DNA of 64,000 nucleotides from an uncultured Lachnospiraceae bacterium (GTDB lineage: Bacteria > Bacillota > Clostridia > Lachnospirales > Lachnospiraceae), in contig CAJLRL010000008.1 of NCBI GenBank assembly GCA_905209075.1, positions 26,371-90,370 of the forward strand, given 5' to 3'. Shown here piece by piece: positions 27,012 to 35,479 of this stretch; position 1 is the first letter of the stretch, and each line of letters begins with the position of its first letter. The position numbers and the translations under genes were made by a program. The notes beneath the pieces are model-generated. The model was not told the DNA's origin and ran no database searches. It saw only the letters and a list, made by a program, of their open reading frames with translations.

Positions 27012-27309
27012 TATTTTCCGCCTTTTCCGTCAAATATAATTCTATTTCATCAAAATTTTCTTTTTGATATGTTCTATATATTGAATATAAGTGATTTTTA
27101 TACTTGACTTTTTCCTCTCCAGAATAATTGATACTTTGAGTTGTCAACACTATCTCCGGTTTAAATCCATTTCGACCAGCGTTATACCACTCAGATCTCC
27201 CCATTGATTTTTCCGAAACAAATATTCTTCTTTCTGATTCCTGTTTATGCCAGGCTCCAATATCATCCTGTACATAAGATGTATTTATTAGATATGCTTC
27301 TCCATCCAT
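26989..27309 (-). CDS. Head-tail adaptor / head closure protein
   Basis: 106 residues, beta-rich, with IFVSEKSMGRSEWYNAGRNGFKPEIVLTT and a YSGEEKVKYKNHLYSIYRTYQ core seen in SPP1 gp16-like head closure proteins. Overlaps its downstream neighbour by 23 bases. Confidence 0.7.
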   Translation of the reverse strand: MDGEAYLINTSYVQDDIGAWHKQESERRIFVSEKSMGRSEWYNAGRNGFKPEIVLTTQSINYSGEEKVKYKNHLYSIYRTYQKENFDEIELYLTEKAENNVKEGSC

Positions 27310-27581
27310 TAGTCACCTGCTTTCTGTCCTAGCAGACGATTATTTAGATTCCATCTTAAATATCTTGGCATAGGTGCATCCTCTTTTCTTTTTCGATATA
27401 AATAGGCAGAATACATTTCAACCAGCATTCCATCTGAAATGCTGGTTTCTTGTAGCTGTATTCCCTCTACTGATATACTATCCTTGGCAAGCTGAATCAG
27501 ACTTAATAAATATTCATCCATAATATCCACACTTATTTGTAGATCCATTTTCAAAATATCCAGAATATTTTCATCTGCCAT
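27309..27581 (-). CDS. Head-tail connector protein (gp6-like)
   Basis: 90 residues, helical, with DILKMDLQISVDIMDEYLLSLIQLAKDSI near the start, the pattern of HK97 gp6-like connectors, directly after the capsid gene. Confidence 0.78.
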   Translation of the reverse strand: MADENILDILKMDLQISVDIMDEYLLSLIQLAKDSISVEGIQLQETSISDGMLVEMYSAYLYRKRKEDAPMPRYLRWNLNNRLLGQKAGD

Positions 27582-27590
27582 ATATCACCT

Positions 27591-28961
27591 CTAGTTTGCT
27601 GAATCTGTAGGGAATGTAGCTGTCGTTTCTGGAGCAACCGCTGTAATGGACATATATCCAAATGCCTCAGCAATAACTGGCATTCCGTCATAACGAGCAG
27701 TTCCTTTAAATACTGTCTGATCTTCTATAAACTTGACATGTTCTGACTGGCCAAGCTCCACACCGGCTCTTTCTGCAAGTAAATACAGATCTAAATATCC
27801 AAAAGCAATTGCCCCGTCCGGCATAAAAGATAACTCTTCAATAGTGCCTCCAACTACAGGCATTTCTGTACTAATTCCAGCAACAATTGCAGCATTCATA
27901 TTTTCGTCCATAGAATTTACAAGCAAATCTGTATGGGTCTTTTTATTCATAATCCATGTAATACCATCTGTCGAATAGTCATTCGCGATTACCTTTGTAT
28001 TCTCAACAATTTCTTTAAAAAGTGCCAATCCTGTCGCATCTTTACCTGTAATGATATTAGTCTCATGAAGATCTTTCCATTCTCTGGACGTAGCTGGATA
28101 ACTTTCCGGCTTCTGTGTCTGTGCTAATCTTGTTACAAATCCTAACGGCATCTTTGTTCCCTTACCAAAAACAATTGCCTTATCCAGTGCTTTTCCAATT
28201 GCTTTTCCAATTGCATCTATAATCTTAGATGTTAAATCCACGTCATTGTCTTCAAGAATTGCATTTGCTATAGTAAAAAAACCGCCAACTTTATATCCGT
28301 CTACCTCTTCCATATTGAACCCAAGATCAAGTTCATTCAGTTTTCCCAACATCTCTGTCCAGATTCCTTCTGGGATAGTTCCCATAATATTCTGTCGTGA
28401 TTTGCCAGACACACTCTGCTTATTTACATGTTTAAGCAGCTTTGAGGTTTCTTCTACTACTTGTGTAAGAAGAGGTAACATAACATCTGGAATTGTAAGA
28501 CCTACATTTGAAATTGCTCTTTTTTCTTTTATACAGGTTCTAACCTCCTCCAGAAAATTTTTCACACCCTCATTAGCAAAAAAGGCATCCCTTTCCTGCA
28601 TATTCATACCATAAAACTTTCTCGTTTCCATTGTTCTTATTTCTCCTTTCGATTTAGTTGTTCTTTCTTCTGAACTTGTCACAACTGGCTGCTGCGCTTC
28701 CTCCTCTTCAAGGTCTTTTTCAAGCCCTTCTATTTCTTTCTCAAGATTATTCAAACTTTCCTCATAATCTTTTTTCTCATTCTCAAACCTATCCACTTCT
28801 TCCTCTACTGCAGCCTTCTCATCATCTGTTTCAGCCTCATTGATTGCTGTTTCAAGCTCTGCTTCTCTTTTTTCAAACTCTGCAGTCTTATTTCTTAGAC
28901 TTTCAAGTTCTGTCTTTTTAGTTGTGATGTTCTTTCTTAACATAAGTGCTTTAAGTGCCAT
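27591..28961 (-). CDS. Major capsid protein, HK97 fold, with long N-terminal coiled-coil delta domain
   Basis: 456 residues. Residues ~1-100 are a Glu/Lys-rich coiled coil, the scaffold-like delta domain that the protease removes. The capsid domain starts around METRKFYGMN and includes IPDVMLPLLTQVVEETSKLLKHV, VGGFFTIANAILEDND, IVFGKGTKMPLGF and the C-terminal FKGTARYDGMPVI. Follows the protease gene by 2 bases. Confidence 0.93.
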   Translation of the reverse strand: MALKALMLRKNITTKKTELESLRNKTAEFEKREAELETAINEAETDDEKAAVEEEVDRFENEKKDYEESLNNLEKEIEGLEKDLEEEEAQQPVVTSSEERTTKSKGEIRTMETRKFYGMNMQERDAFFANEGVKNFLEEVRTCIKEKRAISNVGLTIPDVMLPLLTQVVEETSKLLKHVNKQSVSGKSRQNIMGTIPEGIWTEMLGKLNELDLGFNMEEVDGYKVGGFFTIANAILEDNDVDLTSKIIDAIGKAIGKALDKAIVFGKGTKMPLGFVTRLAQTQKPESYPATSREWKDLHETNIITGKDATGLALFKEIVENTKVIANDYSTDGITWIMNKKTHTDLLVNSMDENMNAAIVAGISTEMPVVGGTIEELSFMPDGAIAFGYLDLYLLAERAGVELGQSEHVKFIEDQTVFKGTARYDGMPVIAEAFGYMSITAVAPETTATFPTDSAN

Positions 28962-28963
28962 GA

Positions 28964-29536
28964 TTAATCCTCCTTAATTCTTTTTTTCATGGTGGTTTTC
29001 CACTTTTCAGTCTGCCTTTTTTTAATTTCTTCATAGTCCTTTTTTCTGGCAGACACGCTTGTTTCTTCATATGCAGGGAATGTACATACGCTTATTTCAT
29101 ATAAAGCAACTTCCTCGATTGTCCAATGTATACTGCCATCGTCCTTAAAGTCAGTAGATTCTTTAATAATTTCAAATCCAAACGAACATTGATCTACATC
29201 ACCTCTTTTTACGCGCTCATATAGATTCATAGCGTCCGAATCTTTAGGATTAATGATAATCTTTCCCCATAATCCATGCGAATCAACTCTTAACTCTAAT
29301 GTTCCGGCTTTATTTCTTCCAAGTACTAATCGGGTTTCATGATCGATTAATGCTCTCACATCTGCTCCCAAAGTCTTATCAAAAGCACCTGGCGCAATTG
29401 ACTCTGTTGCTCCCGGAAATATCTCATAGTTGCTATTAAATACAGCGAAGTATCCTTCAATAATCAGATTTTCGCCGTCTTCCCTCGTTTCAAATTTGTA
29501 CTTGTTGCTTCTATACTGCATTGATTCTCTATCCAT
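28964..29536 (-). CDS. HK97-family prohead protease
   Basis: 190 residues. IIEGYFAVFNS and IAPGAFDKTL are family starts; catalytic His is in IDHETRLVLGR and Ser in DQCSFGF. It cleaves the capsid delta domain during maturation. Overlaps the portal stop by 8 bases. Confidence 0.92.
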   Translation of the reverse strand: MDRESMQYRSNKYKFETREDGENLIIEGYFAVFNSNYEIFPGATESIAPGAFDKTLGADVRALIDHETRLVLGRNKAGTLELRVDSHGLWGKIIINPKDSDAMNLYERVKRGDVDQCSFGFEIIKESTDFKDDGSIHWTIEEVALYEISVCTFPAYEETSVSARKKDYEEIKKRQTEKWKTTMKKRIKED

Positions 29537-30713
29537 TATTTTCCTCCTGCTGCAATTTCAATTGATTTCCCACTTTATCCAACGGTATGTAATTTTCTAG
29601 TATGACTAATTCGTCCAATCCGTCACGTGGACTTAATGACAGCTTATCTCTTACCTCATTCCCATCAACAATGCCTCTGATGTACAGATTTGTATATACA
29701 TCCGATATCGTTTTTAAATCATATGAATATATACTTGCCATGTTAAATTTCACATATAAATTAGGGGCAATAAGTATCTTTTTTGTAAGTTCCTGCTCTA
29801 TCTCCTCTGCAATTGGCTTTATAGTACTTGAAATAAAATTGTCCCAGGCTTTGGAATCATAATTTCCAATACCTAGGACAAACGGAGGTATTCCAAGAAT
29901 TGAAGCTACCGTACGTTTATCTAATTCTATTGTTTTATCAATTGCTAAATCTGACAATGATAATGGTTTTACCTGCTCTATTTCAAAATTTTCTGCCGGA
30001 ATGAGCCAAGGCTCTCCATCCTCTGATGTTGACAGATAATCATTTAATAATTTTTTTCTTCCTTCTTTATTCGAAAATTCATCTATCAATGCATCTACTT
30101 TTACTATCAGTGATGGTCTCCATTTAGACTCTAAGAACGCTTTTTCTGTGGCTGCTGCCTGTTTTAGGTTATTTGCCACCTGTGATGCTACTGCAGTTAT
30201 TCCTATCCCCTTCCATGGTCTTTCCGGATCCGGATTATATACAAAATGAAGCAAACTTTCTGGTGAACACACTTGTCCATTAATCCATATTCTATATCCA
30301 TCTCCGTTTTCAACAAATGACACAGATGATGGCTTAGCAATAATCATATTATCTAATAAGCCATTTTCTGTTCTTGGCACAACAACACAATTTCCTTTCC
30401 CATATAACAGCATATTCATTACTATACTATGAATCCATGTATGACGCGTCATATAGTTATTAGGCGATATATCAAGCTTGCGGCTCAGATTATTTTTTAT
30501 CCGTTCATCACCATGATCTGTATTTTTCATTAAATATATGGTCATCGATGCAATAAGCTCTGCTATCCTGCGGCAGGCACTCTGGATCTCAGGGTTTTTA
30601 TCCAGAGACTGATATCTTCCACCACATATCATTTCGAATGATGCATCATTTGTAAGAAAAATATTACTGGATCTTTTTTCAGTTTTCACTTTACTTTTCT
30701 TTTTCTTTCCCAT
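29529..30713 (-). CDS. Portal protein, HK97 family
   Basis: 394 residues. ACRRIAELIASMTIYLMKN, LLHFVYNPDPERPWKGIGI, and VASILGIPPFVLGIG are conserved portal motifs. Forms the dodecameric DNA channel. Confidence 0.93.
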   Translation of the reverse strand: MGKKKKSKVKTEKRSSNIFLTNDASFEMICGGRYQSLDKNPEIQSACRRIAELIASMTIYLMKNTDHGDERIKNNLSRKLDISPNNYMTRHTWIHSIVMNMLLYGKGNCVVVPRTENGLLDNMIIAKPSSVSFVENGDGYRIWINGQVCSPESLLHFVYNPDPERPWKGIGITAVASQVANNLKQAAATEKAFLESKWRPSLIVKVDALIDEFSNKEGRKKLLNDYLSTSEDGEPWLIPAENFEIEQVKPLSLSDLAIDKTIELDKRTVASILGIPPFVLGIGNYDSKAWDNFISSTIKPIAEEIEQELTKKILIAPNLYVKFNMASIYSYDLKTISDVYTNLYIRGIVDGNEVRDKLSLSPRDGLDELVILENYIPLDKVGNQLKLQQEENNG

Positions 30714-30716
30714 TTT

Positions 30717-32492
30717 TTATTTCCACCAATCTGATCCCTTTGAACTTTTCTCCATATTTTCCAGGTATCTTATTGCTGCAAACACACTGCAGTCAAATAT
30801 ATCAATTCTTAATTCTGGATGAACCTTGTCATATTGGATCATATCATCTGTCTTTTCAATTGCCGATACATTCTCTACACAATATTCATAAGCTTCAGAA
30901 TGCAGGTAATAGAAACCTTTTTCTTTTACCCTTTTTTCAATGTGTCTAAATCCTTCGGACTTTTTATAAAAATACTGTGGCTGATCTACTATTTTGAATC
31001 CGGCTCTCTTCATTGCAATAAAGTATTCTCTACAGAATTTTCTGTCATGGCCTACTTCTTTTATCTTGAAGCCTTTCTTTTTCATTTTTATGAACCAATT
31101 TACAATATCAGCATGATTTACTGTGGCACTATTGCACATATCCAACCATCCTGAATCTTTCCAGCCAAATAATGGGATATTATCTTCATCCGCTTTTTTA
31201 TGTGCTGCTGTAATTGGAAACCACGCATGAGTTATAGCAATATCAATTCCCTTATAATTTCCATACAAGCATGCGGCTGTAAGATCGTGCATCTTTGACA
31301 AGTCGGCTCCTCCAAACCATTGTATAGGTAATTTTGCCAATTCTTCCAATGTCCAGTTGTATAGTTTATCCGATCTTCTAAATTCATCTATATCAAAATA
31401 TGCCTTTATCGCAGAGGTATATACGTTAAGTGATTTCGCGAAAAAATCTTTTCTTTGTTGAGGATCATTCATAGCCTGATGTGAATCATTTAACAGTTCT
31501 TCTGGACGAATAGATACACCATAAGCCGGATTTGCCATCTCGTGAATCACAGGATTTGTATAATCTATATCTCCTGACTCATCTGGGTTTGCACAGCACA
31601 TAAAAATAAAATACTGCTCATCCTTTACTGTTCCATCCAACACCTTCCTACAATACTTCAATCTATTTCCCAAAAAAGAATTTTCATTGTCTCCTGCTGT
31701 CGATATTCCTATTATCAGTTTATTTGTGTAAGCTTTCATAGCCTCTTTAAACAAATTATACTGTTTGGGCTTCTTTAAAGCATGACATTCATCAACAATT
31801 GCAACATTACAGTTAAGTGAATCCTGAGTATCAGGGTTTGCGGCCAGTGCTCTTATGTAAAAAGATGAACCATCAGGAAACTGGGCTTCCATAGAGTGTT
31901 CATTATTATTATTCAGGACTTTTACACAACCACCCTGTTTACGATTTTCATGCATTTTCGTTATGTTATAGTCCAGAAAATTGAAACTCTCTAACGACTG
32001 CATGAGCGCCGCTGACGTAATATACAACTTAGATCCACTTTTTCTGTACCATAAAGACAATGCCCATGCTAATGCAGCTACAAAAGTGGTCTTTATATTT
32101 TTACGCGGTATAAATATTAATGCCTCATGGAATCTTACTATTTCCGTATTTTTATGATAAAACCCTACCAGATTGTATATTATAAATTTGTGAAATGGTT
32201 CTAGTAAAAATGGCTTTCCCCTCAATGGTGTTCCATCTATCCGTTCCCCCTGTTGATGTTTCAATGTTTTTTCAATAATCTGTATACAAAATTCTGGGGC
32301 TTTTGGGTTGATATAATAATCCGGATTTTCTAAGTCCTTAAAAAATCTGTCCACTGCCTGCTTTAATTCTATACAAGCTATTTTTCGCCCCTCTTTAATA
32401 CTATTTGCATATTCAAGCACAATTGGCCAATTTTTATTTTTTGATTTACTCAAGCGATGCCAATGCCGCAGCCAATCCTCCTGAACTATCAT
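30717..32492 (-). CDS. Terminase large subunit
   Basis: 591 residues. ATPase domain with the Walker A-type region FIPRKNIKTTFVAALAW (about residue 130) and Walker B VAIVDECHAL (about 232); nuclease domain with GGADLSKMHDLTA, GHDRKFC and DIFDCSVFAAI supplying acidic metal ligands. The Walker A deviates from GxxxxGK(T/S), as is common in Terminase_1 enzymes. It packages DNA into the prohead. Overlaps the small subunit by 47 bases. Confidence 0.93.
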   Translation of the reverse strand: MIVQEDWLRHWHRLSKSKNKNWPIVLEYANSIKEGRKIACIELKQAVDRFFKDLENPDYYINPKAPEFCIQIIEKTLKHQQGERIDGTPLRGKPFLLEPFHKFIIYNLVGFYHKNTEIVRFHEALIFIPRKNIKTTFVAALAWALSLWYRKSGSKLYITSAALMQSLESFNFLDYNITKMHENRKQGGCVKVLNNNNEHSMEAQFPDGSSFYIRALAANPDTQDSLNCNVAIVDECHALKKPKQYNLFKEAMKAYTNKLIIGISTAGDNENSFLGNRLKYCRKVLDGTVKDEQYFIFMCCANPDESGDIDYTNPVIHEMANPAYGVSIRPEELLNDSHQAMNDPQQRKDFFAKSLNVYTSAIKAYFDIDEFRRSDKLYNWTLEELAKLPIQWFGGADLSKMHDLTAACLYGNYKGIDIAITHAWFPITAAHKKADEDNIPLFGWKDSGWLDMCNSATVNHADIVNWFIKMKKKGFKIKEVGHDRKFCREYFIAMKRAGFKIVDQPQYFYKKSEGFRHIEKRVKEKGFYYLHSEAYEYCVENVSAIEKTDDMIQYDKVHPELRIDIFDCSVFAAIRYLENMEKSSKGSDWWK

Positions 32493-32805
32493 TTGATAGA
32501 CTGGTTCCGGTTACTTTCTTATATGCTGATGGAGTCAACCCAAGCTCCTTCCAGTAAAGCAATGCTGTTTTATTTAAATCATCCACCACCGCTAATGATG
32601 GATTTTTTATCAAATTTGTAGCACCTGATTTATTTGTATATTCTATAACCGGCTTGGATCCATTCTCTATATACTTTTCCTCTGCATCATCACGACTCTC
32701 TAATATTCCAGCCAACGTATCTATTACATTTTCAAAATAAGGCTGATATGTAGTTGCGTCTTTACACGATTTTCTAATTTTTTCTTTCCAAGTCCTTTTT
32801 TTCAT
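32446..32805 (-). CDS. Terminase small subunit, P27 family
   Basis: 119 residues, helical, with a C-terminal LLYWKELGLTPSAYKKVTG as in P27-type small terminases that recognise the packaging site. Immediately upstream of the large subunit. Confidence 0.82.
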   Translation of the reverse strand: MKKRTWKEKIRKSCKDATTYQPYFENVIDTLAGILESRDDAEEKYIENGSKPVIEYTNKSGATNLIKNPSLAVVDDLNKTALLYWKELGLTPSAYKKVTGTSLSNDSSGGLAAALASLE

Positions 32806-33013
32806 AGAATCACACCTTTTTTACAACAAAAAACAACACAATTTTGCATATATTTTCATGTAAAAATCATATTGCCTTTTTAAGATACTTCTTTAAGAAG
32901 AAATTTTTCATTTTTTTAATTTTCCCCCTCTTTCAAAAATTCAATCGAGTTGGAGAAAGTTCCCCCTCCCGGTCCCCGGGAACAAGAAATAAAATTTTAA
33001 AAGAAGGGGGGGT
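32806..33013. other. Non-coding gap between HNH and terminase genes, possible cos region
   Basis: 208 bases. Contains a GC-rich block in AT-rich surroundings with GTTCCC at 32959-32964 and GGGAAC at 32978-32983 around CCTCCCGGTCCCC, and a G-run at 33005-33011. HNH genes next to terminase are known in cos phages, so the packaging site may lie here. Direct proof is absent. Confidence 0.35.
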
Positions 33014-33262
33014 TTACCTGTAAAATTTATGTTTTGCCTTTTCAGGATGGGCTTTATTATGACATTTATTACATAAAGACACTAAATTATTATCCTCATA
33101 TGCAAGTTCTGGATACTCGTCTACATGTTGAATATGATGTACTGTCTGTGCTTCTACTATCCGCCCATATTTTCTACATTCTTGGCACAAATATTTGTCT
33201 CGTCTTAATATACAATTCCTTTTATGTTTCCACTTTTTTCCGTTGTAGTTAAATGGTTTCAT
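33014..33262 (-). CDS. HNH endonuclease
   Basis: 82 residues. CQEC and CNKC zinc knuckles, QTVHHIQHVDEYPELAYEDNNLVSLC and HNKAHP form the HNH signature. In HK97-like phages such a protein works with terminase to nick cos. Confidence 0.88.
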   Translation of the reverse strand: MKPFNYNGKKWKHKRNCILRRDKYLCQECRKYGRIVEAQTVHHIQHVDEYPELAYEDNNLVSLCNKCHNKAHPEKAKHKFYR

Positions 33263-33353
33263 TTTCTTTCTCCCAAAAGAAAAAGGACTGGCTTCTTTGC
33301 CAATCCTTTATACTTATACTATACCACATATCAAGCGGACAAAACGGACAACT

Positions 33354-33548
33354 TTATTTTTGTTCTTCTATGAACTGCTGCATCATCTTTGTAAGCTGTC
33401 CTGCTGCACTGACTCCTGCTTTATCGCAGGCTCTTGCATATTCTTCTACCACTTCCCTTTTTAGTTTGTAGCTTTTAGATATCCATCCTGCTTTCTTTTC
33501 ATATTTCCTCGTTGCAACTGTTTGCGGCTTAGGATTTCCTACTGGCAT
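33354..33548 (-). CDS. Small basic phage protein, possible ribbon-helix-helix
   Basis: 64 residues, start ATG 33548 overlapping the upstream stop (TAATG). The second half (LKREVVEEYARACDKAGVSAAGQLTKMMQQFIEE) reads as a ribbon-helix-helix or similar small DNA-binding fold. Function unknown. Confidence 0.55.
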   Translation of the reverse strand: MPVGNPKPQTVATRKYEKKAGWISKSYKLKREVVEEYARACDKAGVSAAGQLTKMMQQFIEEQK

Positions 33549-33706
33549 TACTCTGCACCTATATCCTTTCTATGCTCTATTAAATCTATTATCCTATAGA
33601 CTGCTGCACACATTAATAAAATTGACGAGTACAGATTTCTATTAGACGCAAGAAAGATGATAAAAGCTGTCAATAAAAATATTCCGCTAAATCTTTCTCT
33701 TTTCAT
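33548..33706 (-). CDS. Small membrane protein, unknown
   Basis: 52 residues, MKRERFSGIFLLTAFIIFLA then a second hydrophobic stretch (SSILLMCAAVY) and a charged tail. Its stop overlaps the next start, which supports it as a real gene. No family recognised. Confidence 0.5.
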   Translation of the reverse strand: MKRERFSGIFLLTAFIIFLASNRNLYSSILLMCAAVYRIIDLIEHRKDIGAE

Positions 33707-33761
33707 ATCGTATCAGATGAGCTATAATCTCTTTGAGGTTTTGGGGCTTACGCCCCTTTCC

Positions 33762-33875
33762 TCACTTGAGAGCCTGTATAAAACTTGCTAATCCTGCAAA
33801 GAACGCACCCAACGCTACAAGCAGATTAGTTATAAGTTTTATCTGGCTCTCCCTTTTTTTCTTTTTCTTGCTCAT
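33762..33875 (-). CDS. Very small membrane protein, unknown
   Basis: 37 residues: Lys-rich start MSKKKKKRESQIK then a hydrophobic helix LITNLLVALGAFFAGLASF. GGAGGTGAGAAACAG precedes the ATG at 33875, and a consensus promoter lies just upstream. Function unknown. Confidence 0.6.
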   Translation of the reverse strand: MSKKKKKRESQIKLITNLLVALGAFFAGLASFIQALK

Positions 33876-33900
33876 CTGTTTCTCACCTCCTTATGTACAT

Positions 33901-33929
33901 ATAATATCATATGGTGCACCATATGTCAA
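33901..33929 (-). promoter_or_regulatory. Phage promoter with palindromic operator in the spacer
   Basis: Minus-strand TTGACA (33924-33929), exactly 17 bp, TATTAT (33901-33906). A perfect 18-bp palindrome CATATGGTGCACCATATG (33908-33925) fills the spacer and touches the -35. It would drive the small genes and HNH/terminase region. The binder differs from the repressor recognising ATCAAATTWAATTTGAT and is not identified. Confidence 0.75.
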
Positions 33930-33938
33930 TAATTTTCT

Positions 33939-34103
33939 TTACACATTTTTCATATGCTCTGGTATATTCCACTTAAGCTTTACTCCACAGCAGGGACATT
34001 TATAATCTTTCAGGTACCGTACTTCTCTACCACATACACAGTATCCATATACTGCTGCACCTTCTTTAAATTTCCATATATCTTTCACACCTATCTCTCT
34101 CAT
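33939..34103 (-). CDS. Small zinc-ribbon protein, unknown
   Basis: 54 residues starting MREIGVKDIWKF from ATG 34103. CVC and CPCC (YGYCVCGREVRYL, YKCPCCGVKLKW) form a zinc ribbon. Stop is ten bases upstream of the -35 of the next promoter. Plausible phage regulator or nucleic-acid binder. Confidence 0.5.
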   Translation of the reverse strand: MREIGVKDIWKFKEGAAVYGYCVCGREVRYLKDYKCPCCGVKLKWNIPEHMKNV

Positions 34104-34119
34104 ACTAGAATCCTTTTCT

Positions 34120-34521
34120 CTATTCGCAATATTTTTTCAAAAATCTATCATGATATTTCCGAATACTTTCGGCTGATGTATCTAGCTTTTTCGCTACTTG
34201 CTCCCATGTATAGCATCTGACATGCCTATATACCATTATTTGTCGTATAAAGGTATCATCTATTTCCATAATCCACTTAATTATTTTCTTTTGCTCAACC
34301 TCTAACTCTCTTGTCTTTTTTTCAATTATCGCCAATATATCCACTCTATCAGCTATAATCTCTGCCATCTCATCACCAGCACCTCCTCTTGGCGCAAATG
34401 GCATTCCTGTAATTTTCAGTGCTCTTCCTCGTGTCTTACACTCCAATAATTCCAACTGCTCTTCCCACATTTTTATTTCTTTTGAAAGATAATACACTCT
34501 TGATAATTCTTTTTTCTTCAT
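34120..34521 (-). CDS. Sigma-like late transcription regulator (ArpU/DUF1492-type)
   Basis: 133 residues. Coiled N-terminus and a C-terminal sigma70 region-4-like helix-turn-helix (YTWEQVAKKLDTSAESIRKYHDRFLKKY). Proteins of this type, placed between early and packaging genes, switch on late genes in Gram-positive phages. A good candidate for control of late transcription, though not proven to act at the 33.9 kb promoter. Confidence 0.75.
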   Translation of the reverse strand: MKKKELSRVYYLSKEIKMWEEQLELLECKTRGRALKITGMPFAPRGGAGDEMAEIIADRVDILAIIEKKTRELEVEQKKIIKWIMEIDDTFIRQIMVYRHVRCYTWEQVAKKLDTSAESIRKYHDRFLKKYCE

Positions 34522-34544
34522 CTTTGCTCCTTAAAGAAGTAAAA

Positions 34545-34762
34545 GAGGAGCTGGGTAACGCTCCCCTTTATCATGGCTTACAAATCAGTCCGTAGTATAT
34601 TAATTCGCATGCCTTAGTTTCTTTCGCATTTATGCAGGTGTTTCAACCTATCTTTGAATCTGATATGCCGGTATCTCCCTCCAGTTAAAATCTACTCCGG
34701 ACAACAGTCTTAGTGTCTCCAGCTGTGGCTTATACATTGGATCCGTAAATCTTATTCCAATT
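34545..34762. repeat. Copy 1 of a ~220-bp duplicated segment (with 37465-37687)
   Basis: Begins with the stem GGAGC...GCTCC and ATGGCTTACAAATCAGT, ends at TTATTCCAATT. The last ~130 bases are identical by eye to those of the second copy; the first ~90 are diverged. Fills the gap between genes ending at 34800 and starting at 34521. Confidence 0.8.
34648..34762 (-). pseudogene. Remnant C-terminal fragment of the 37573-38169 gene
   Basis: 115 bases matching the last 38 codons and stop of the gene at 37573-38169, with no start or ribosome site. It arose by segmental duplication inside the early region. Confidence 0.75.
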
Positions 34763-34799
34763 TATTAAACATTTTCTCTGCCCTCTTAATTCTTTCATT

Positions 34800-35027
34800 T
34801 TATGCAATTCTTTCAAAATACTTTTCTAATGTTTCATAGGAAATATCAAGATAACCACAGTCACCGTCTCCATCTTCTAAATACAATCGTATATCCGATT
34901 CACCTATATAGCCCTCTGTGTACTCGTATATACTCCCTTTGTGAATTGTTGTATATTCGTCAGTAGGGCTGTCGTTCTCGTCATATTTTGAAACATAAAA
35001 TTCTTTAATACATTTATACTTTTCCAT
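34800..35027 (-). CDS. Small acidic phage protein, unknown
   Basis: 75 residues, start ATG 35027. Predominantly beta with many Asp/Glu/Tyr (GSIYEYTEGYIGESDIRLYLEDGDGDCGYLDI). Its start overlaps the stop of the upstream small gene. Common style of early clostridial phage gene; function unknown. Confidence 0.6.
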   Translation of the reverse strand: MEKYKCIKEFYVSKYDENDSPTDEYTTIHKGSIYEYTEGYIGESDIRLYLEDGDGDCGYLDISYETLEKYFERIA

Positions 35028-35133
35028 TCTGATTACCTCTCAATTCTTTCAGTTTTGCTTCTGATTTTGTGAGGAATACTGTTTTTCCAAAATCTGTTTC
35101 GTGATACTTCGCATCTGCATCAATCAGTCTCAT
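35014..35133 (-). CDS. Small MRLIDAD-type phage protein
   Basis: 39 residues beginning MRLIDADAKYHETDFGKT, an N-terminus frequent in small clostridial phage proteins of unknown role. Start ATG 35133 behind GAGGAGA; overlaps the next gene by 14 bases. Confidence 0.5.
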   Translation of the reverse strand: MRLIDADAKYHETDFGKTVFLTKSEAKLKELRGNQNGKV

Positions 35134-35161
35134 TCTCTATCTCCTCATCCTCCTGAGGTAA

Positions 35162-35206
35162 GGGGAGCTGGGTAAGGGCTCCCTTGTGTTTAAATGGCTT
35201 ACAAAT
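35162..35206. repeat. Hairpin cassette, copy 2
   Basis: GGGAGC-TGGGTAAG-GGCTCCC followed by AATGGCTTACAAAT. On the minus strand, which is transcribed, it lies in the 5' leader-like gap before the gene at 35133. Related copies are at 34545-34585 and 37468-37512. Confidence 0.55.
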
Positions 35207-35241
35207 ATATATCTCATCCTCTGAAAAAAGGCTTTCTCCAT

Positions 35242-35478
35242 CTACCCAGCTATGTTCTCACATCCCTTGCACACCTTGACTTCTTCCGCATCCATGTCAA
35301 CCTCATTGCCTACAGCAATGCATAGCACAGGCATTTTGATTTCATCATCTTTTAACAGCATTATTTCATTGTTATCGTATCTCTTCCTTTTCCGAGGATT
35401 AGCAAGTATTATGCTAAAATCTGCATCCTCTGGAAAAGTCTTCAGATACTCAATAAGATCTTTATTCTTCATACTCAC
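35242..35478 (-). CDS. Small phage protein, unknown
   Basis: 78 residues. KDLIEYLKTFPEDADFSIILANPRKRKRY and a C-terminal VKVCKGCENIAG with a CxxC. Similar proteins are frequent in Firmicute phages; role unknown. Start immediately after the upstream stop (2-base gap). Confidence 0.6.
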   Translation of the reverse strand: MSMKNKDLIEYLKTFPEDADFSIILANPRKRKRYDNNEIMLLKDDEIKMPVLCIAVGNEVDMDAEEVKVCKGCENIAG

Positions 35479-35479
35479 C

